In this document: positions 43,177 through 52,397 of the stretch, in pieces | Layout of the letters: every line of letters starts with the position of its first letter | How positions within the stretch are numbered: position 1 is the stretch's first letter | Assembly (NCBI GenBank): GCA_942490705.1 | Contig: CALNXY010000019.1 | Span: 124,001 to 188,000 of the forward strand | Length of the DNA stretch: 64,000 nt | Origin: JAGRCP01 sp942490705 | GTDB taxonomy: Bacteria; Chloroflexota; Anaerolineae; Caldilineales; Caldilineaceae | Direction of reading: 5' to 3' | Notes under the pieces: model-generated | The model's database searches: none | Seen by the model: the letters and a program-made list of their open reading frames with translations, nothing else | Told to the model about the DNA's origin: nothing | Translations under genes and position numbers: made by a program

Positions 43177-45024
43177 ATGGCCGTATCGACATTTGAACAC
43201 AACGCAGAGCAAACCCGACAAGAGGATGACGTGCGTAACGCGGCATCTGAAAATCGCCTACAGGGGCTGTGGCTGCTCATGGACGGCTTCCGCGCACAGT
43301 ATTTCGGCGCGGCGGCCAGTGTGGCGGTCGCTACAATCGCGCGCACCGCGACCTTCATACTGCTGGCCTACTTTGTCGACACCTTCCTGGTGGCCGACGA
43401 GAAACCTGTGGCGCTACCGCTCGTCGCCTTCGGCTTCGTAGCGCTAGCTCTGGTACAGGGCATCTTCACCTTTCTCGGTGGACGGTTGGCCGCCAGTACG
43501 TCGGAAGGGATCTCACGCCGGCTGCGCAACTATATGCTCAATCACATTCAGCGCCTCAGCTTCACCTACCATGACAAGATGTCAACCGGTGAACTGATCC
43601 AGCGCGCCACATCCGATATTGATGCCATCCGCCGCTTCTTTGCCGAACAGGCCATCGAAACGGGGCGTATCATCATGCTCTTTGTCGTCAACCTGGTGGC
43701 AATCATGTTCATCGACTGGCAGCTGGCCCTGCTCTCCGTGGTTGTCATCCCGGTGGTGCTGGTGATATCGCTCTACTTCTTCCGTAGGGTCTCGGATATC
43801 TATGAGCGCTATCAGGAGCAGGAGGCGACACTCTCCAGCGCACTACAGGAAAATCTAAGTGGCGTTCGGGTGGTCAAGGCCTTTGCACGTCAGTCTTATG
43901 AGGAAGAAAAATTCGGTGCAGTCAACCGCGAGATGTATGACCGGGGTCGGAAACTGCTGACCATGCACTCGCTCTATTGGCCAATCTCCGACACGCTTTG
44001 CGGATTCCAGATGCTCTTTGGCTTTGGCGTCGGGGCCGTCATGGCCATCAATGGACGGATCAGCGTGGGCGAGTACCTGGCCTATACCGGCATGCTAATC
44101 TGGATTATTTGGCCCATTCGCAACCTGGGCCGGCTCATTATCCAGATGTCGACGGCAATGGTCTCCTTTGGGCGCGTGGCCGAGGTCGTACGTGAGGAGC
44201 GCGAGCAGATCGACGAGGACGGATTCGTTGCGCCCCAGTCACTGGCTGGCAAGATTCAATACAAGCATGTTGACTTCATCTACGCAGGTACCGAGCGACC
44301 GGTGCTGCAGGACATCAGCTTTGTTGCGCAACCGGGCCAGCGCATCGCCCTTCTGGGTGCAACCGGATCCGGCAAGACATCGCTGATGAACTTGCTGCCG
44401 CGCTTCTACGACTATACCGGCGGCGTCATCCTACTGGACGGCACGCCGCTGACCGATTACTCGCGCAGTTACCTGCGCAACCACATCGGCATCGTGGAGC
44501 AGGAGCCCTTCCTCTTCTCACGGACGGTGAAGGAAAACATCGCCTATGGTGTGGATCGGGCCATCTCGCAGGAAGAGATCGAGGAAGCAGCGCGCGCGGC
44601 GGCGATTCACGAGGTGATTGTTACCAAGTTCCCTGACGGCTATGACACGTTGGTCGGTGAGCGGGGCACAACACTCTCAGGCGGTCAGAAGCAGCGCGTG
44701 GCCATTGCTCGTACGCTGCTCAAGGACCCTCGCATCCTGATCCTGGATGACTCAACGTCGGCCGTGGATACGGAGACCGAGGCGCTGATCCGCCAGGCGC
44801 TGGAGACGCTGATGGAAGGCCGGACGACCTTCATCATCGCCCACCGCATCCAAAGTCTCATGGATGCCGATCTAATCCTGGTGATGAATGAGGGCAGGAT
44901 CGTCCAACGGGGCACGCATGATGAACTGGTCGCCCAGGCGGGCATGTACCAGAATATCTTTGCGGCTCAGACACGCATGGAAAGCGAACTCGAGGAGGAA
45001 CTTAGTCGTGTCAGAACATTATGA
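43177..45024 (+). CDS. ABC exporter half-transporter with degenerate catalytic site (subunit 1)
   Basis: The start is ATG 43177 (GAGG six bases upstream); the frame is open to ATG 43060 but that would translate through terminator 2. The 615-residue protein has six membrane helices (about 30-320) and an ATPase domain with Walker A GATGSGKTS, signature LSGGQ and Walker B ILILDDSTS. The catalytic glutamate after Walker B is Asp (codon 44749-44751), the hallmark of the degenerate half of heterodimeric exporters such as BmrC or TM287. It overlaps the next gene by 17 bases. Substrates are likely drugs or lipids. Confidence 0.92.
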   Translation: MAVSTFEHNAEQTRQEDDVRNAASENRLQGLWLLMDGFRAQYFGAAASVAVATIARTATFILLAYFVDTFLVADEKPVALPLVAFGFVALALVQGIFTFLGGRLAASTSEGISRRLRNYMLNHIQRLSFTYHDKMSTGELIQRATSDIDAIRRFFAEQAIETGRIIMLFVVNLVAIMFIDWQLALLSVVVIPVVLVISLYFFRRVSDIYERYQEQEATLSSALQENLSGVRVVKAFARQSYEEEKFGAVNREMYDRGRKLLTMHSLYWPISDTLCGFQMLFGFGVGAVMAINGRISVGEYLAYTGMLIWIIWPIRNLGRLIIQMSTAMVSFGRVAEVVREEREQIDEDGFVAPQSLAGKIQYKHVDFIYAGTERPVLQDISFVAQPGQRIALLGATGSGKTSLMNLLPRFYDYTGGVILLDGTPLTDYSRSYLRNHIGIVEQEPFLFSRTVKENIAYGVDRAISQEEIEEAARAAAIHEVIVTKFPDGYDTLVGERGTTLSGGQKQRVAIARTLLKDPRILILDDSTSAVDTETEALIRQALETLMEGRTTFIIAHRIQSLMDADLILVMNEGRIVQRGTHDELVAQAGMYQNIFAAQTRMESELEEELSRVRTL

Positions 45025-46918
45025 TCAATTCGAGGAAGAAGAATTCGATACGCAATTCAATGGCCAGACCATTCGGCGATTGATTGGGCAGCTGAAGCCC
45101 TACTGGCGGCAGACCCTGGCCTTCATCAGCCTGATTGCGCTCGTCTCCTTTCTGGACTCGTACTTTACGTATCTTAGCAAGCTGATCATCGATGACGGCA
45201 TCATGGCGCAGGATGTTGAAGCGCTACGTGCCATCCTCACGCGTTATGCCGCGGTCATCCTTGTCCAGGCGATATCGGTCTTCGGCTTTATCTACCTGAC
45301 AGGCATTTTGGGCCACAAGATCCGTTATGATCTGCGCGAAGCAATGTTCAGCAAGTTGCAGCAGCTTTCGCTGGGCTACTACAACCGCACGCCGGTTGGC
45401 TGGGTTATTTCGCGCGTGACGTCCGATGCCGACCGGGTGGCCGAACTGGTCACGTGGGGCATGCTTGACGTGACCTGGAGCATCTTCAACATCGGTACGG
45501 CCCTAATCTTCATGTGGGTGATCAGCCCCCAACTAACGGTGATCGTGGCCGTGATCATCCCGATTATCGTGATTGTGGCCATGGAGTTCAAAAAGTATAT
45601 CATCGTCGAATATCGTCACGTGCGTCGGATCAATTCACAGATCACGGGCCACTACAATGAGACGATTACGGGTGTGCGCGTCATCAAGTCGCTGCGCCGC
45701 GAAGAGGCCAACCTGGCCGAATTCCAAACGCGCTCCGATGACATGTATGAGGCCGGGTATCGAGCAGCGTGGCTCTCCGCCCTCTTTCTGCCCATGGTGC
45801 AGCTGATTGCATCGCTGGCAGTGGGCGCGATCATCTGGTACGGCGGCATTCAGGTCGAACTGGGCGGGATCACCATCGGTGGTATCCAGGCCTTCATCTC
45901 GTACATCACCTTCATGCTTTGGCCGATCCAGGAGCTGGCGCGAGTCTATGCCAGCCTGCAGCAGGCCATTGCTTCGGGCGAACGCATCTACTCGCTGCTC
46001 GACTCGCAGCCCGAGGTGATTGACAAAGTCGATGCCTACGACCCTGGTAGCATGCAGGGCCGGATCATTTTCGACCATGTCGACTTCCAGTATGAAGAAG
46101 ACAAGCCCGTCTTGACTGACTTCAGCCTGGACGTGGCGCCAGGGGAAACCATCGCGCTGGTTGGCCCGACGGGCGGCGGCAAGTCAACCATCGTGAACCT
46201 GGTTTCGCGCTTCTATGAGCCCACAGGCGGACAAATCCGGATCGGTGGGGTTGATTACACCGATTATACGCAGCAGGCGATTCAATCCCGCATCGGGGTG
46301 GTGCTGCAGACGCCCCATCTCTTCTCCGGTACGATCCGCGAGAATCTGCGCTATGGGCGCCTGGAGGCCACCGATGCAGAGATCGAGGCGGCGGCCGAGA
46401 TGGTGGGAGCCCATGAGTTCATCCAGAGACTGACGTTGGGCTACGATGAAGAAGTGGGCGAAGGCGGCAACTTGCTTTCCGTAGGACAGAAGCAGCTACT
46501 GAGCCTGGCCCGAGCCGTGTTGGCGGAGCCGGACATCTTCATCATGGATGAAGCGACCAGTTCGGTTGACACGTTGACGGAAGCGTTGATCCAACGCGGC
46601 ATGGACGTGCTGATGGCGGGCCGCACCAGCTTTGTGATCGCCCACCGCCTGAGCACGATTCGCAACGCCGACCGCATTCTCGTCATCGAGAACGGCGGGA
46701 TTGCCGAGATAGGTTCGCACAGCGAGCTGCTGGCGGAGGGTGGTCACTACTACCGGCTCTACACCCAGCAATTCCAGAAGGAAGCAGCCGGTGAAGTCAC
46801 CCAGTTCGAAGAGGGTGCGGTGGCGATCGAGCGTCGTGGCGCCAACAGTGATGGTAGTGAACTCGCGCACGAGCAGACGACCCATCATGGCGTGCCAGAG
46901 TCCGAGTACGGCGACTAG
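45008..46918 (+). CDS. ABC exporter half-transporter with canonical catalytic site (subunit 2)
   Basis: The start is taken as GTG 45008, with GGAGG nine bases upstream inside the preceding gene; the longer frame from 44888 has unlikely residues. The 636-residue protein has an acidic N-terminus, six membrane helices and an ATPase domain with Walker A GPTGGGKST, signature LSVGQ and Walker B IFIMDEATS with the catalytic Glu (46550-46552). Its altered signature faces the Asp-containing site of subunit 1, and subunit 1's LSGGQ faces this intact site, giving one degenerate and one working ATP site. A terminator follows. Confidence 0.92.
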   Translation: MSEHYDQFEEEEFDTQFNGQTIRRLIGQLKPYWRQTLAFISLIALVSFLDSYFTYLSKLIIDDGIMAQDVEALRAILTRYAAVILVQAISVFGFIYLTGILGHKIRYDLREAMFSKLQQLSLGYYNRTPVGWVISRVTSDADRVAELVTWGMLDVTWSIFNIGTALIFMWVISPQLTVIVAVIIPIIVIVAMEFKKYIIVEYRHVRRINSQITGHYNETITGVRVIKSLRREEANLAEFQTRSDDMYEAGYRAAWLSALFLPMVQLIASLAVGAIIWYGGIQVELGGITIGGIQAFISYITFMLWPIQELARVYASLQQAIASGERIYSLLDSQPEVIDKVDAYDPGSMQGRIIFDHVDFQYEEDKPVLTDFSLDVAPGETIALVGPTGGGKSTIVNLVSRFYEPTGGQIRIGGVDYTDYTQQAIQSRIGVVLQTPHLFSGTIRENLRYGRLEATDAEIEAAAEMVGAHEFIQRLTLGYDEEVGEGGNLLSVGQKQLLSLARAVLAEPDIFIMDEATSSVDTLTEALIQRGMDVLMAGRTSFVIAHRLSTIRNADRILVIENGGIAEIGSHSELLAEGGHYYRLYTQQFQKEAAGEVTQFEEGAVAIERRGANSDGSELAHEQTTHHGVPESEYGD

Positions 46919-46935
46919 ACAGAGTACCCAATCGG

Positions 46936-46975
46936 GAGGAAATGGGAATCGCGCTTGCTCGATTCCCATTTCCTC
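46936..46975 (+). terminator. Hairpin at the end of the ABC-exporter operon
   Basis: GAGGAAATGGGAATCG (46936-46951) and CGATTCCCATTTCCTC (46960-46975) form a perfect 16-bp stem with an eight-base loop, 18 bases after the stop. It is followed by TTCCT rather than a pure T-run. Confidence 0.75.
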
Positions 46976-47033
46976 TTCCTGCTCGTGGGCGTTGCACCTC
47001 GCAACAGTCATCTAATCACAGCCTGCACGTTGG

Positions 47034-47062
47034 TTGATTATGTTTACAAAATGATCTATGAT
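47034..47062 (+). promoter_or_regulatory. Promoter of the triple-domain protein
   Basis: TTGATT (47034-47039), 17 bases, TATGAT (47057-47062). The -10 covers an upstream in-frame ATG at 47058, so translation from there is unlikely and the GTG at 47139 is favoured. Confidence 0.55.
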
Positions 47063-47138
47063 GCCTCGTGACAGCACGCCCCACGATCTGTTCACCAGCG
47101 GACCCGACGCGGTCCCAGACAACGAAGGAAGGACCATC

Positions 47139-49514
47139 GTGAGCGAAATCACACCGGATGACCGCCATGCCAATGCTGGGCATGAGGCGGCCGAACCAAT
47201 CAGTCCCCAAAGCGATCTTCCAAGCACGGACCCCATCACCCGACGCCTGAGCAGTTGGCTCGCTCAGTACAACATTGACTATTGCACGCTGGACGAGCGC
47301 CCCGACGCGCCTGATCTCGCGGGCGACACCGTCTATGTGTTGCGCGACCTTTTCACCACCTACTTGGGCTCTTGGGAACCGGGCGAAGAAGCGGCGTCAG
47401 TGCCCCAATGGGCGCGCGACACCTATCTGAGCGCCGACTTCCTGGAAGCAGGCGCTGACCACCATCTCTTTGGCGCCGTCCTCGATCGCGGCGGCAACCT
47501 GATCAAGGGCGCCAAGATTCGTTTCTGGTCTGATGGTCTGGATAAGCTGGCTGACCCGGCTTATGACAGCTATACCGTCATCGCGACAAAAGACGATTCC
47601 GGCTGGGCCAACAACCCGCTGGGACCAGGCAGTTCCTATGTGCCGGAGCGCGGCGAGGCCGGCCCCTGGTGTTGGTCGCCGGAAGGCGCCGCCGAGGTCG
47701 TGACTGGCGGCGGCTTGCCGGCACGTCATCACGTCTCCACCTTTGCAGTCTGGCAAGAGATGGATCGCGAGGCCTACGATGCCGCCCTGCGCGGTGAGGG
47801 AGCTGGCGCCCCACCAGTCAAGCCCCCCGTCAATCCACCCGTTGAGCCAAGTGAGCCCGTAACGCCGCCGGTCAAACCGATCGAGCCAGCAGAACCGGTC
47901 GAGCCGGTCGAGCCATCCGTTCCAGGCGGGGAGACAGGGAACGTTCCCGCCATCGAGCGGCGCGTGAGCGACTGGATCGACCATATGAATATGCGCTTTT
48001 TCGCCATCGACGAGCGCGGGGATGAGGTGGATGAAGCGAGCGAGAGTGTCTTTCTGATCAAAGATGTCTTCACGACCATTAATGGTTCGTGGGAGGTCAG
48101 CGATGCCCCGTACGCCATTCCGCAGTGGGCGCGTGATGAGTATCTGAAGCCGTGGGGCGCGCCCGACTATTTTGACGATGCAGGCGCAGATCATCACATC
48201 TTCGCCGCTGTAATCGGTTTGGACGGGCAGCTGCAGCGCCAAGCCCCCATCATCTTCTGGTCGGACGGCTTCGACAAGCTCAGCGATCCAACGTACGCCA
48301 GCTACGTACACCGGGAGACCAAGGAACGCTCCGGCTGGATCAACATTCCGATTGGCCCAGACAGTAGTTTCGTACCTGAGCGAGGTGAGTCAGGTCCCTG
48401 GTGTTGGGCGCCGGTCGGTCCTGCCGAAGTGATTGCCGGCGGTGGTTTGCCCGCCAAACAGCACGTTTCCATCTTCGTTGTCTGGCAGGAGGCGCCGCGC
48501 GGGGCGATTGAATCGTCTGTGGAAGGCGACGATGGCAAGGTTGTGGACGCCGAAGGTAGTGAGCCTACCGCACCGGTGACGCCAGGCCTCGTCACCCAAC
48601 GAATTAGTGAATGGGCGAGAGAGATGAATCTCGTTACCCGGTCACTTGACGAGCAGAGCAATCTTTCAGCTGCTGATGGCAACTACGTTTACGTGGTGAA
48701 GGATATATTTACCACCCGGAACGGCTCATGGGAGGTGGAGGAGCTGCCCTACTCACTGCCGATCTGGGCGCGTATGTCCTATTTGCGACCTTGGGGAGCG
48801 CCCGACTATTTCGACGATGCCGGCGCCGATCACCACCTGTTTGCGGCCGTTATTGGCCCGGATGGCGAGCTGCTGCCCAACCACAAGATCTACTTCTGGT
48901 CGGATGGCTTTGAAAAGCTCGGTGATCCCAGCTACAACGGCTTCATCGAGCGCACAACCAAGCATCATTCCGGCTGGACCAACATTCCCATCGGCCCCAG
49001 CAGCGCATTCTGGCCTGGGGAAGGCCAGTCCGGGCCCTGGTGTTGGGCGCCGGAAGGCGCAGTCGAAGTAATCCAAGGCGGTGGTCTGCCGGGCAAGCAA
49101 CACGTCTCGACCTTCGTCGTCTGGCAGGCGGTCCGGCGCCCCGTAACGCCTGGCATTGGCGACACGGGCGAGGCCATCAGCACCAAGGATCACAACACTT
49201 TTCTGCCCTTCGTTTTTGGACCAAGCGCACAACCAGCTGCCCAGCAGGATGCGGGTCCGGTTGACGCGCCCGGCGGCGAGATCGGCGATGCAGTCCAGCT
49301 AAACATGGGACGCCTGCGCGGCTCGGCCTGGCTCCGATTGGGGTTCGAGGGCGGCCAAAACAGTGCTCTCGCTGTCTATGCCCGCCAGCAGCAACTTGGC
49401 ATGCCCGTGACCGGCGTCTATCGCCTGGACAACCTGATCATTCAGGGCTACATGGGCGGCATCGTCTTCCACGAACAGGGTATGCCGGCCACGGTGACGC
49501 ACACGGACTGGTAG
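47139..49514 (+). CDS. Protein with three copies of an unrecognised ~170-residue domain
   Basis: The start is GTG 47139 (AAGGAAGGA upstream), giving 791 residues. Three similar domains lie at about 47235-47759, 47946-48491 and 48585-49134. Each opens RR(L/V)S-W, has DHH(L/I)F, FWSDG(L/F)(D/E)KL, SGW-N-P-GP, GPWCW-P-G and ends GGGLP--HVS-F-VWQ. A proline/valine/glutamate linker (PPVKPPVNPPVEP type) separates the first two. The C-terminal 70 residues (LGMPVTG, QGYMGGIVF) resemble an LGFP-like repeat. There is no signal peptide or membrane segment, which is odd for a protein with stalk-like linkers. Conserved Trp, His and the single Cys of each copy suggest binding or catalysis. I cannot name the family. 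Confidence 0.75.
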   Translation: MSEITPDDRHANAGHEAAEPISPQSDLPSTDPITRRLSSWLAQYNIDYCTLDERPDAPDLAGDTVYVLRDLFTTYLGSWEPGEEAASVPQWARDTYLSADFLEAGADHHLFGAVLDRGGNLIKGAKIRFWSDGLDKLADPAYDSYTVIATKDDSGWANNPLGPGSSYVPERGEAGPWCWSPEGAAEVVTGGGLPARHHVSTFAVWQEMDREAYDAALRGEGAGAPPVKPPVNPPVEPSEPVTPPVKPIEPAEPVEPVEPSVPGGETGNVPAIERRVSDWIDHMNMRFFAIDERGDEVDEASESVFLIKDVFTTINGSWEVSDAPYAIPQWARDEYLKPWGAPDYFDDAGADHHIFAAVIGLDGQLQRQAPIIFWSDGFDKLSDPTYASYVHRETKERSGWINIPIGPDSSFVPERGESGPWCWAPVGPAEVIAGGGLPAKQHVSIFVVWQEAPRGAIESSVEGDDGKVVDAEGSEPTAPVTPGLVTQRISEWAREMNLVTRSLDEQSNLSAADGNYVYVVKDIFTTRNGSWEVEELPYSLPIWARMSYLRPWGAPDYFDDAGADHHLFAAVIGPDGELLPNHKIYFWSDGFEKLGDPSYNGFIERTTKHHSGWTNIPIGPSSAFWPGEGQSGPWCWAPEGAVEVIQGGGLPGKQHVSTFVVWQAVRRPVTPGIGDTGEAISTKDHNTFLPFVFGPSAQPAAQQDAGPVDAPGGEIGDAVQLNMGRLRGSAWLRLGFEGGQNSALAVYARQQQLGMPVTGVYRLDNLIIQGYMGGIVFHEQGMPATVTHTDW

Positions 49515-49543
49515 AAAGATTGTTGCACCGGGAGTCGTCACAA

Positions 49544-49594
49544 AAAACGAAGAGCCACTGGCGGTCACTTGGACGTCCAGTGGCTCTTCGTTTT
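49544..49594. terminator. Strong bidirectional terminator
   Basis: AAAACGAAGAGCCACTGG (49544-49561) pairs perfectly with its reverse complement at 49577-49594 (18 bp), with A-run and T-run at the two ends. It lies between converging genes and serves both. Confidence 0.9.
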
Positions 49595-49648
49595 CCTACA
49601 CCGTTCCGCGTATTTTTCCGCGTACCGCTTCCCCACTCTTTCTACCTG

Positions 49649-50608
49649 TTATATTCGTTCAAGCAGAAAGGGGTAGACACGGTCAACCTGCTGTTCAGGC
49701 TGAGCGGGGTCCATCAGATCGTGGATCAACTGCCATTCAGCCGGCGCTTCGTGCGTGGTGACCGTCGCACCATGATTGCGCCAATTGCGCACCAGTTCGG
49801 CGGTCGTCGCATTGCGCACCACATCGTCACAGGGATTGGTGATGACGACGAGTTCCTTGACCGCTGGGGGGGCGCTAAGTGATTGTTTCAGAACCGCCAA
49901 ATTCATACGCAGCATCGTACCGACACCCCGGCTGGAAAAACGGGGATAAACGTGAGGCGGACCGGATCGGGCATCCTTCTTCTCTTCATCCCACCAGCGG
50001 AAAACATTGGGCAAGGTACTCAACAAATTGGCCGAGGGCCGCGCAGCCCAGCCTGGCACCGCTGCAAGGCCAATGTTGGGGGAAATCATGATAACCCGAT
50101 CCACATCGGCGCGATTCTGCCCGCACCAGGCGGCCAAACCGCCCCCCATGGAGAAGCCCAGCACTGTGACATGTGACGCCAGTCCATGGGCAATATCCAG
50201 GCTACGGCGCGCCGTGGTCAGCAGATCAGCCGGCGAAAGCTGACCAAGATCCGGAGCGAGCGATTCCAGACCATGCTGAGGAAAGCGCGGTACGAGTACG
50301 TTGTAGCCCCGGGCAAAAAACGCTTCGGCCAGTTTGGTAAACTGTGCCGGGCAATTGGTGAAACCGTGGAACATCACAATCGCCCGCTCCGCCCGTGCAC
50401 CGTGTGTGAGCAGGCGTGAACGGCAGGCGGGCTTGACGCGGGACGTATCCAGCGCCGTCAAAGCGGTCATGCGCTGCAATGCACCTGCATAGTCCGACGC
50501 AGGGTCTTGCGGCGTGGAGTCGAATATAGGGCGAGTCTGCAACAGGCTGTGGAGAAGCGCAGCTGCGCTACCGCCGGCCAGGAAAGGGATCAGCCAGCTT
50601 CTGCGCAT
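49649..50608 (-). CDS. Alpha/beta-hydrolase (carboxylesterase/lipase-like) with N-terminal membrane segment
   Basis: The 319-residue protein starts with a short basic, hydrophobic segment (MRRSWLIPFLAGGSAAALLHSLL) that is either a signal or an anchor. The hydrolase core has VMFHGFTNCPAQF, PRFPQHGLES, the nucleophile elbow LGFSMGGGLA with serine, and a likely acid in ITNPCDDVV. The final histidine is probably in QLIHDLMDP. Substrate unknown; a lipase or carboxylesterase acting outside the cytoplasmic membrane is plausible. Confidence 0.85.
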   Translation of the reverse strand: MRRSWLIPFLAGGSAAALLHSLLQTRPIFDSTPQDPASDYAGALQRMTALTALDTSRVKPACRSRLLTHGARAERAIVMFHGFTNCPAQFTKLAEAFFARGYNVLVPRFPQHGLESLAPDLGQLSPADLLTTARRSLDIAHGLASHVTVLGFSMGGGLAAWCGQNRADVDRVIMISPNIGLAAVPGWAARPSANLLSTLPNVFRWWDEEKKDARSGPPHVYPRFSSRGVGTMLRMNLAVLKQSLSAPPAVKELVVITNPCDDVVRNATTAELVRNWRNHGATVTTHEAPAEWQLIHDLMDPAQPEQQVDRVYPFLLERI

Positions 50609-50709
50609 AATACCTCCTTTGCGCGTATCAGTCGGGAGAGGCGTCTAGGATTCAACGCCAGTACGGAATCAGGAGAACTCTGGTAAAAACGATGGGCAGC
50701 AACGTCTGA

Positions 50710-52152
50710 TCAACGCAATTGGCCAAGCATATCGCGTCCGACGACGATACGCATGTCGATGGGCGCGGCGGTATTTAGGCCTTCCAGCGTAGAGAGTCCC
50801 GGCTCCAGCTCCAGATCGTTGCCAACCTGATCGATGACCGACTCGGGAATCCCGTAGTTGACGATCAACGTGTGGCTATAGTCATTGCGGTCGGCGTCGC
50901 CAATCGAAACGACCTGCCAGCCCCGCGCCTGCAGCATCTCGCGCGCTTGGGCGGCGACACCCGGCTCGCCCGTCCCGTTCAGGATCTCGACACGCACCCA
51001 ACTCGGATCCGTCTGGGCTACGGAGCCGCTCAGCGTGGTAGGCGCGAAGAAGCTATTGAGCGCCGCGCGCACCCGCGTGCGATCGGGTAGCAGGATCCAC
51101 TGACCGTCGTCGCTGTAGGTCTCTTCGCCATAGCGGCTGTCGAGGACGAGTTGGCGCACCTCGCGCAGAGATTCGGTCCGAAAATAGTTGGCAATATCCA
51201 GCGCCTGAGCCATAGGCATGTCCGTCTCGATACTGCTGCGCATGGTATAGAGCAGTCGTGGTGCCTTGGCGATAAGCGTCGGGATCATATCGGCGCGCAT
51301 TACCTTGTCGGCGATCGCGCGGATCACCTGCTGCTGGCGTCGGGCGCGACCATAATCGCTATCGACATTGCGGGTGCGCACATACTTGAGCGCGGTCTCA
51401 CCGTCCAGGTGCTGGAGTCCCCCGTCCAAGTGGAACGTCTCCACGCCGTAGTCGAGCGTGGGAAAGGCCTCATCATGAATTGCTTCGGGCACCATGACAT
51501 CGACACCGCCGATCAGGTCGACCAATTCCACAAATCCATCAAAATTGATGCGCACGTAATACTGAACCGGCTGACCGATGAAGCTGCCGACCGTGTCTTT
51601 GGCTGTCTGAGGGCCGCCACCGGGATAGCCGCCGGACTCGCCCAGCATGTACGCTGTGTTGATTTTGGCCGTCGTATCCGTATGCGGAATCGGCACCCAG
51701 AGATCGCGCGGGAGCGAGAGCATGCCGGCCGACTGGCTGGCGGGGTCAAGCGAAATGAGCAGCATGGTGTCGGTCAGAGGCAGCCCAGCATCATCAGGCC
51801 GGGCATCAACGCCGAGCGCCAGGATGTTGATCGACGGCATGTTGGCCATGGCCAATGCAGCCGGATCCTCAACCGAGTCCGTCACAGCAGCGTCGGCCGA
51901 CTCGACGCCGGCTGTATCCTCCGCCACAGGCGCGACGGCCGGTGCGTTCGACTGGAGCGAAGCCGTCAGCATCTCCATACCGGCCAAGGGGGACGTATTG
52001 ACAATCCGATTGCGCGCCCAATCAAACAGTTGAGTACTGGCAAAAACCGAAAAAGTCAGGATCAGCAAACTGTATAGCGCCGTCGCCAAGATGGGTGCGG
52101 AGAAGGTACGCTTGCTTTTCGGTTGTGGTGAATCTGCTTGGCGCTTTTCCAT
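50710..52152 (-). CDS. LytR-CpsA-Psr family cell-wall ligase with LytR_C domain
   Basis: The 480-residue protein has a cytoplasmic basic tail, one membrane helix (about 17-40), an LCP catalytic domain (SLPRDLWVPIP, KINTAYMLGES, DGETALKYVRTRNVDSDYGRARRQQ with the conserved arginines) and a C-terminal LytR_C domain (VEILNGTGEPGVAAQARE). LCP enzymes attach glycopolymers to peptidoglycan or related carriers. ATG 52152 is chosen because the upstream frame contains the -10 element. A TSS would be only a few bases before the start codon, so the mRNA may be leaderless. Confidence 0.93.
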   Translation of the reverse strand: MEKRQADSPQPKSKRTFSAPILATALYSLLILTFSVFASTQLFDWARNRIVNTSPLAGMEMLTASLQSNAPAVAPVAEDTAGVESADAAVTDSVEDPAALAMANMPSINILALGVDARPDDAGLPLTDTMLLISLDPASQSAGMLSLPRDLWVPIPHTDTTAKINTAYMLGESGGYPGGGPQTAKDTVGSFIGQPVQYYVRINFDGFVELVDLIGGVDVMVPEAIHDEAFPTLDYGVETFHLDGGLQHLDGETALKYVRTRNVDSDYGRARRQQQVIRAIADKVMRADMIPTLIAKAPRLLYTMRSSIETDMPMAQALDIANYFRTESLREVRQLVLDSRYGEETYSDDGQWILLPDRTRVRAALNSFFAPTTLSGSVAQTDPSWVRVEILNGTGEPGVAAQAREMLQARGWQVVSIGDADRNDYSHTLIVNYGIPESVIDQVGNDLELEPGLSTLEGLNTAAPIDMRIVVGRDMLGQLR

Positions 52153-52161
52153 AGAATGCGA

Positions 52162-52170
52162 ATTATAGCA
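52162..52170 (-). promoter_or_regulatory. Extended -10 promoter of the LCP gene
   Basis: On the minus strand TGC-TATAAT (TATAAT at 52162-52167) is a consensus extended -10, with a weak TTGCTA 19 bases upstream. It ends nine bases before the ATG at 52152. Confidence 0.6.
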
Positions 52171-52397
52171 TAGCAAGACGGCAGGTTAGCAAGATCAACT
52201 GTGGCAACAAGGCGTATTTGCGCCGTATTTTGGCCAGGCAAAACGCGTCAGCGGCACGACGTAGGCTAGCGGTCTGAGTTGGATCCGAAACGCTGCCAAA
52301 CTGGAGGGTCAGTCAGCGTTGATGTCCGGGCGGTCACCCTGGCGAGTCGCACAAGACCACCACCCTGCCCCTACAAAGTGGAGAAAGGCAAGCGGCC

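Noticed and set aside
47058..47138. ATG start at 47058 for the triple-domain protein
   Set aside because: The codon lies inside the -10 element of a good promoter and has no ribosome site; GTG 47139 has a strong one.
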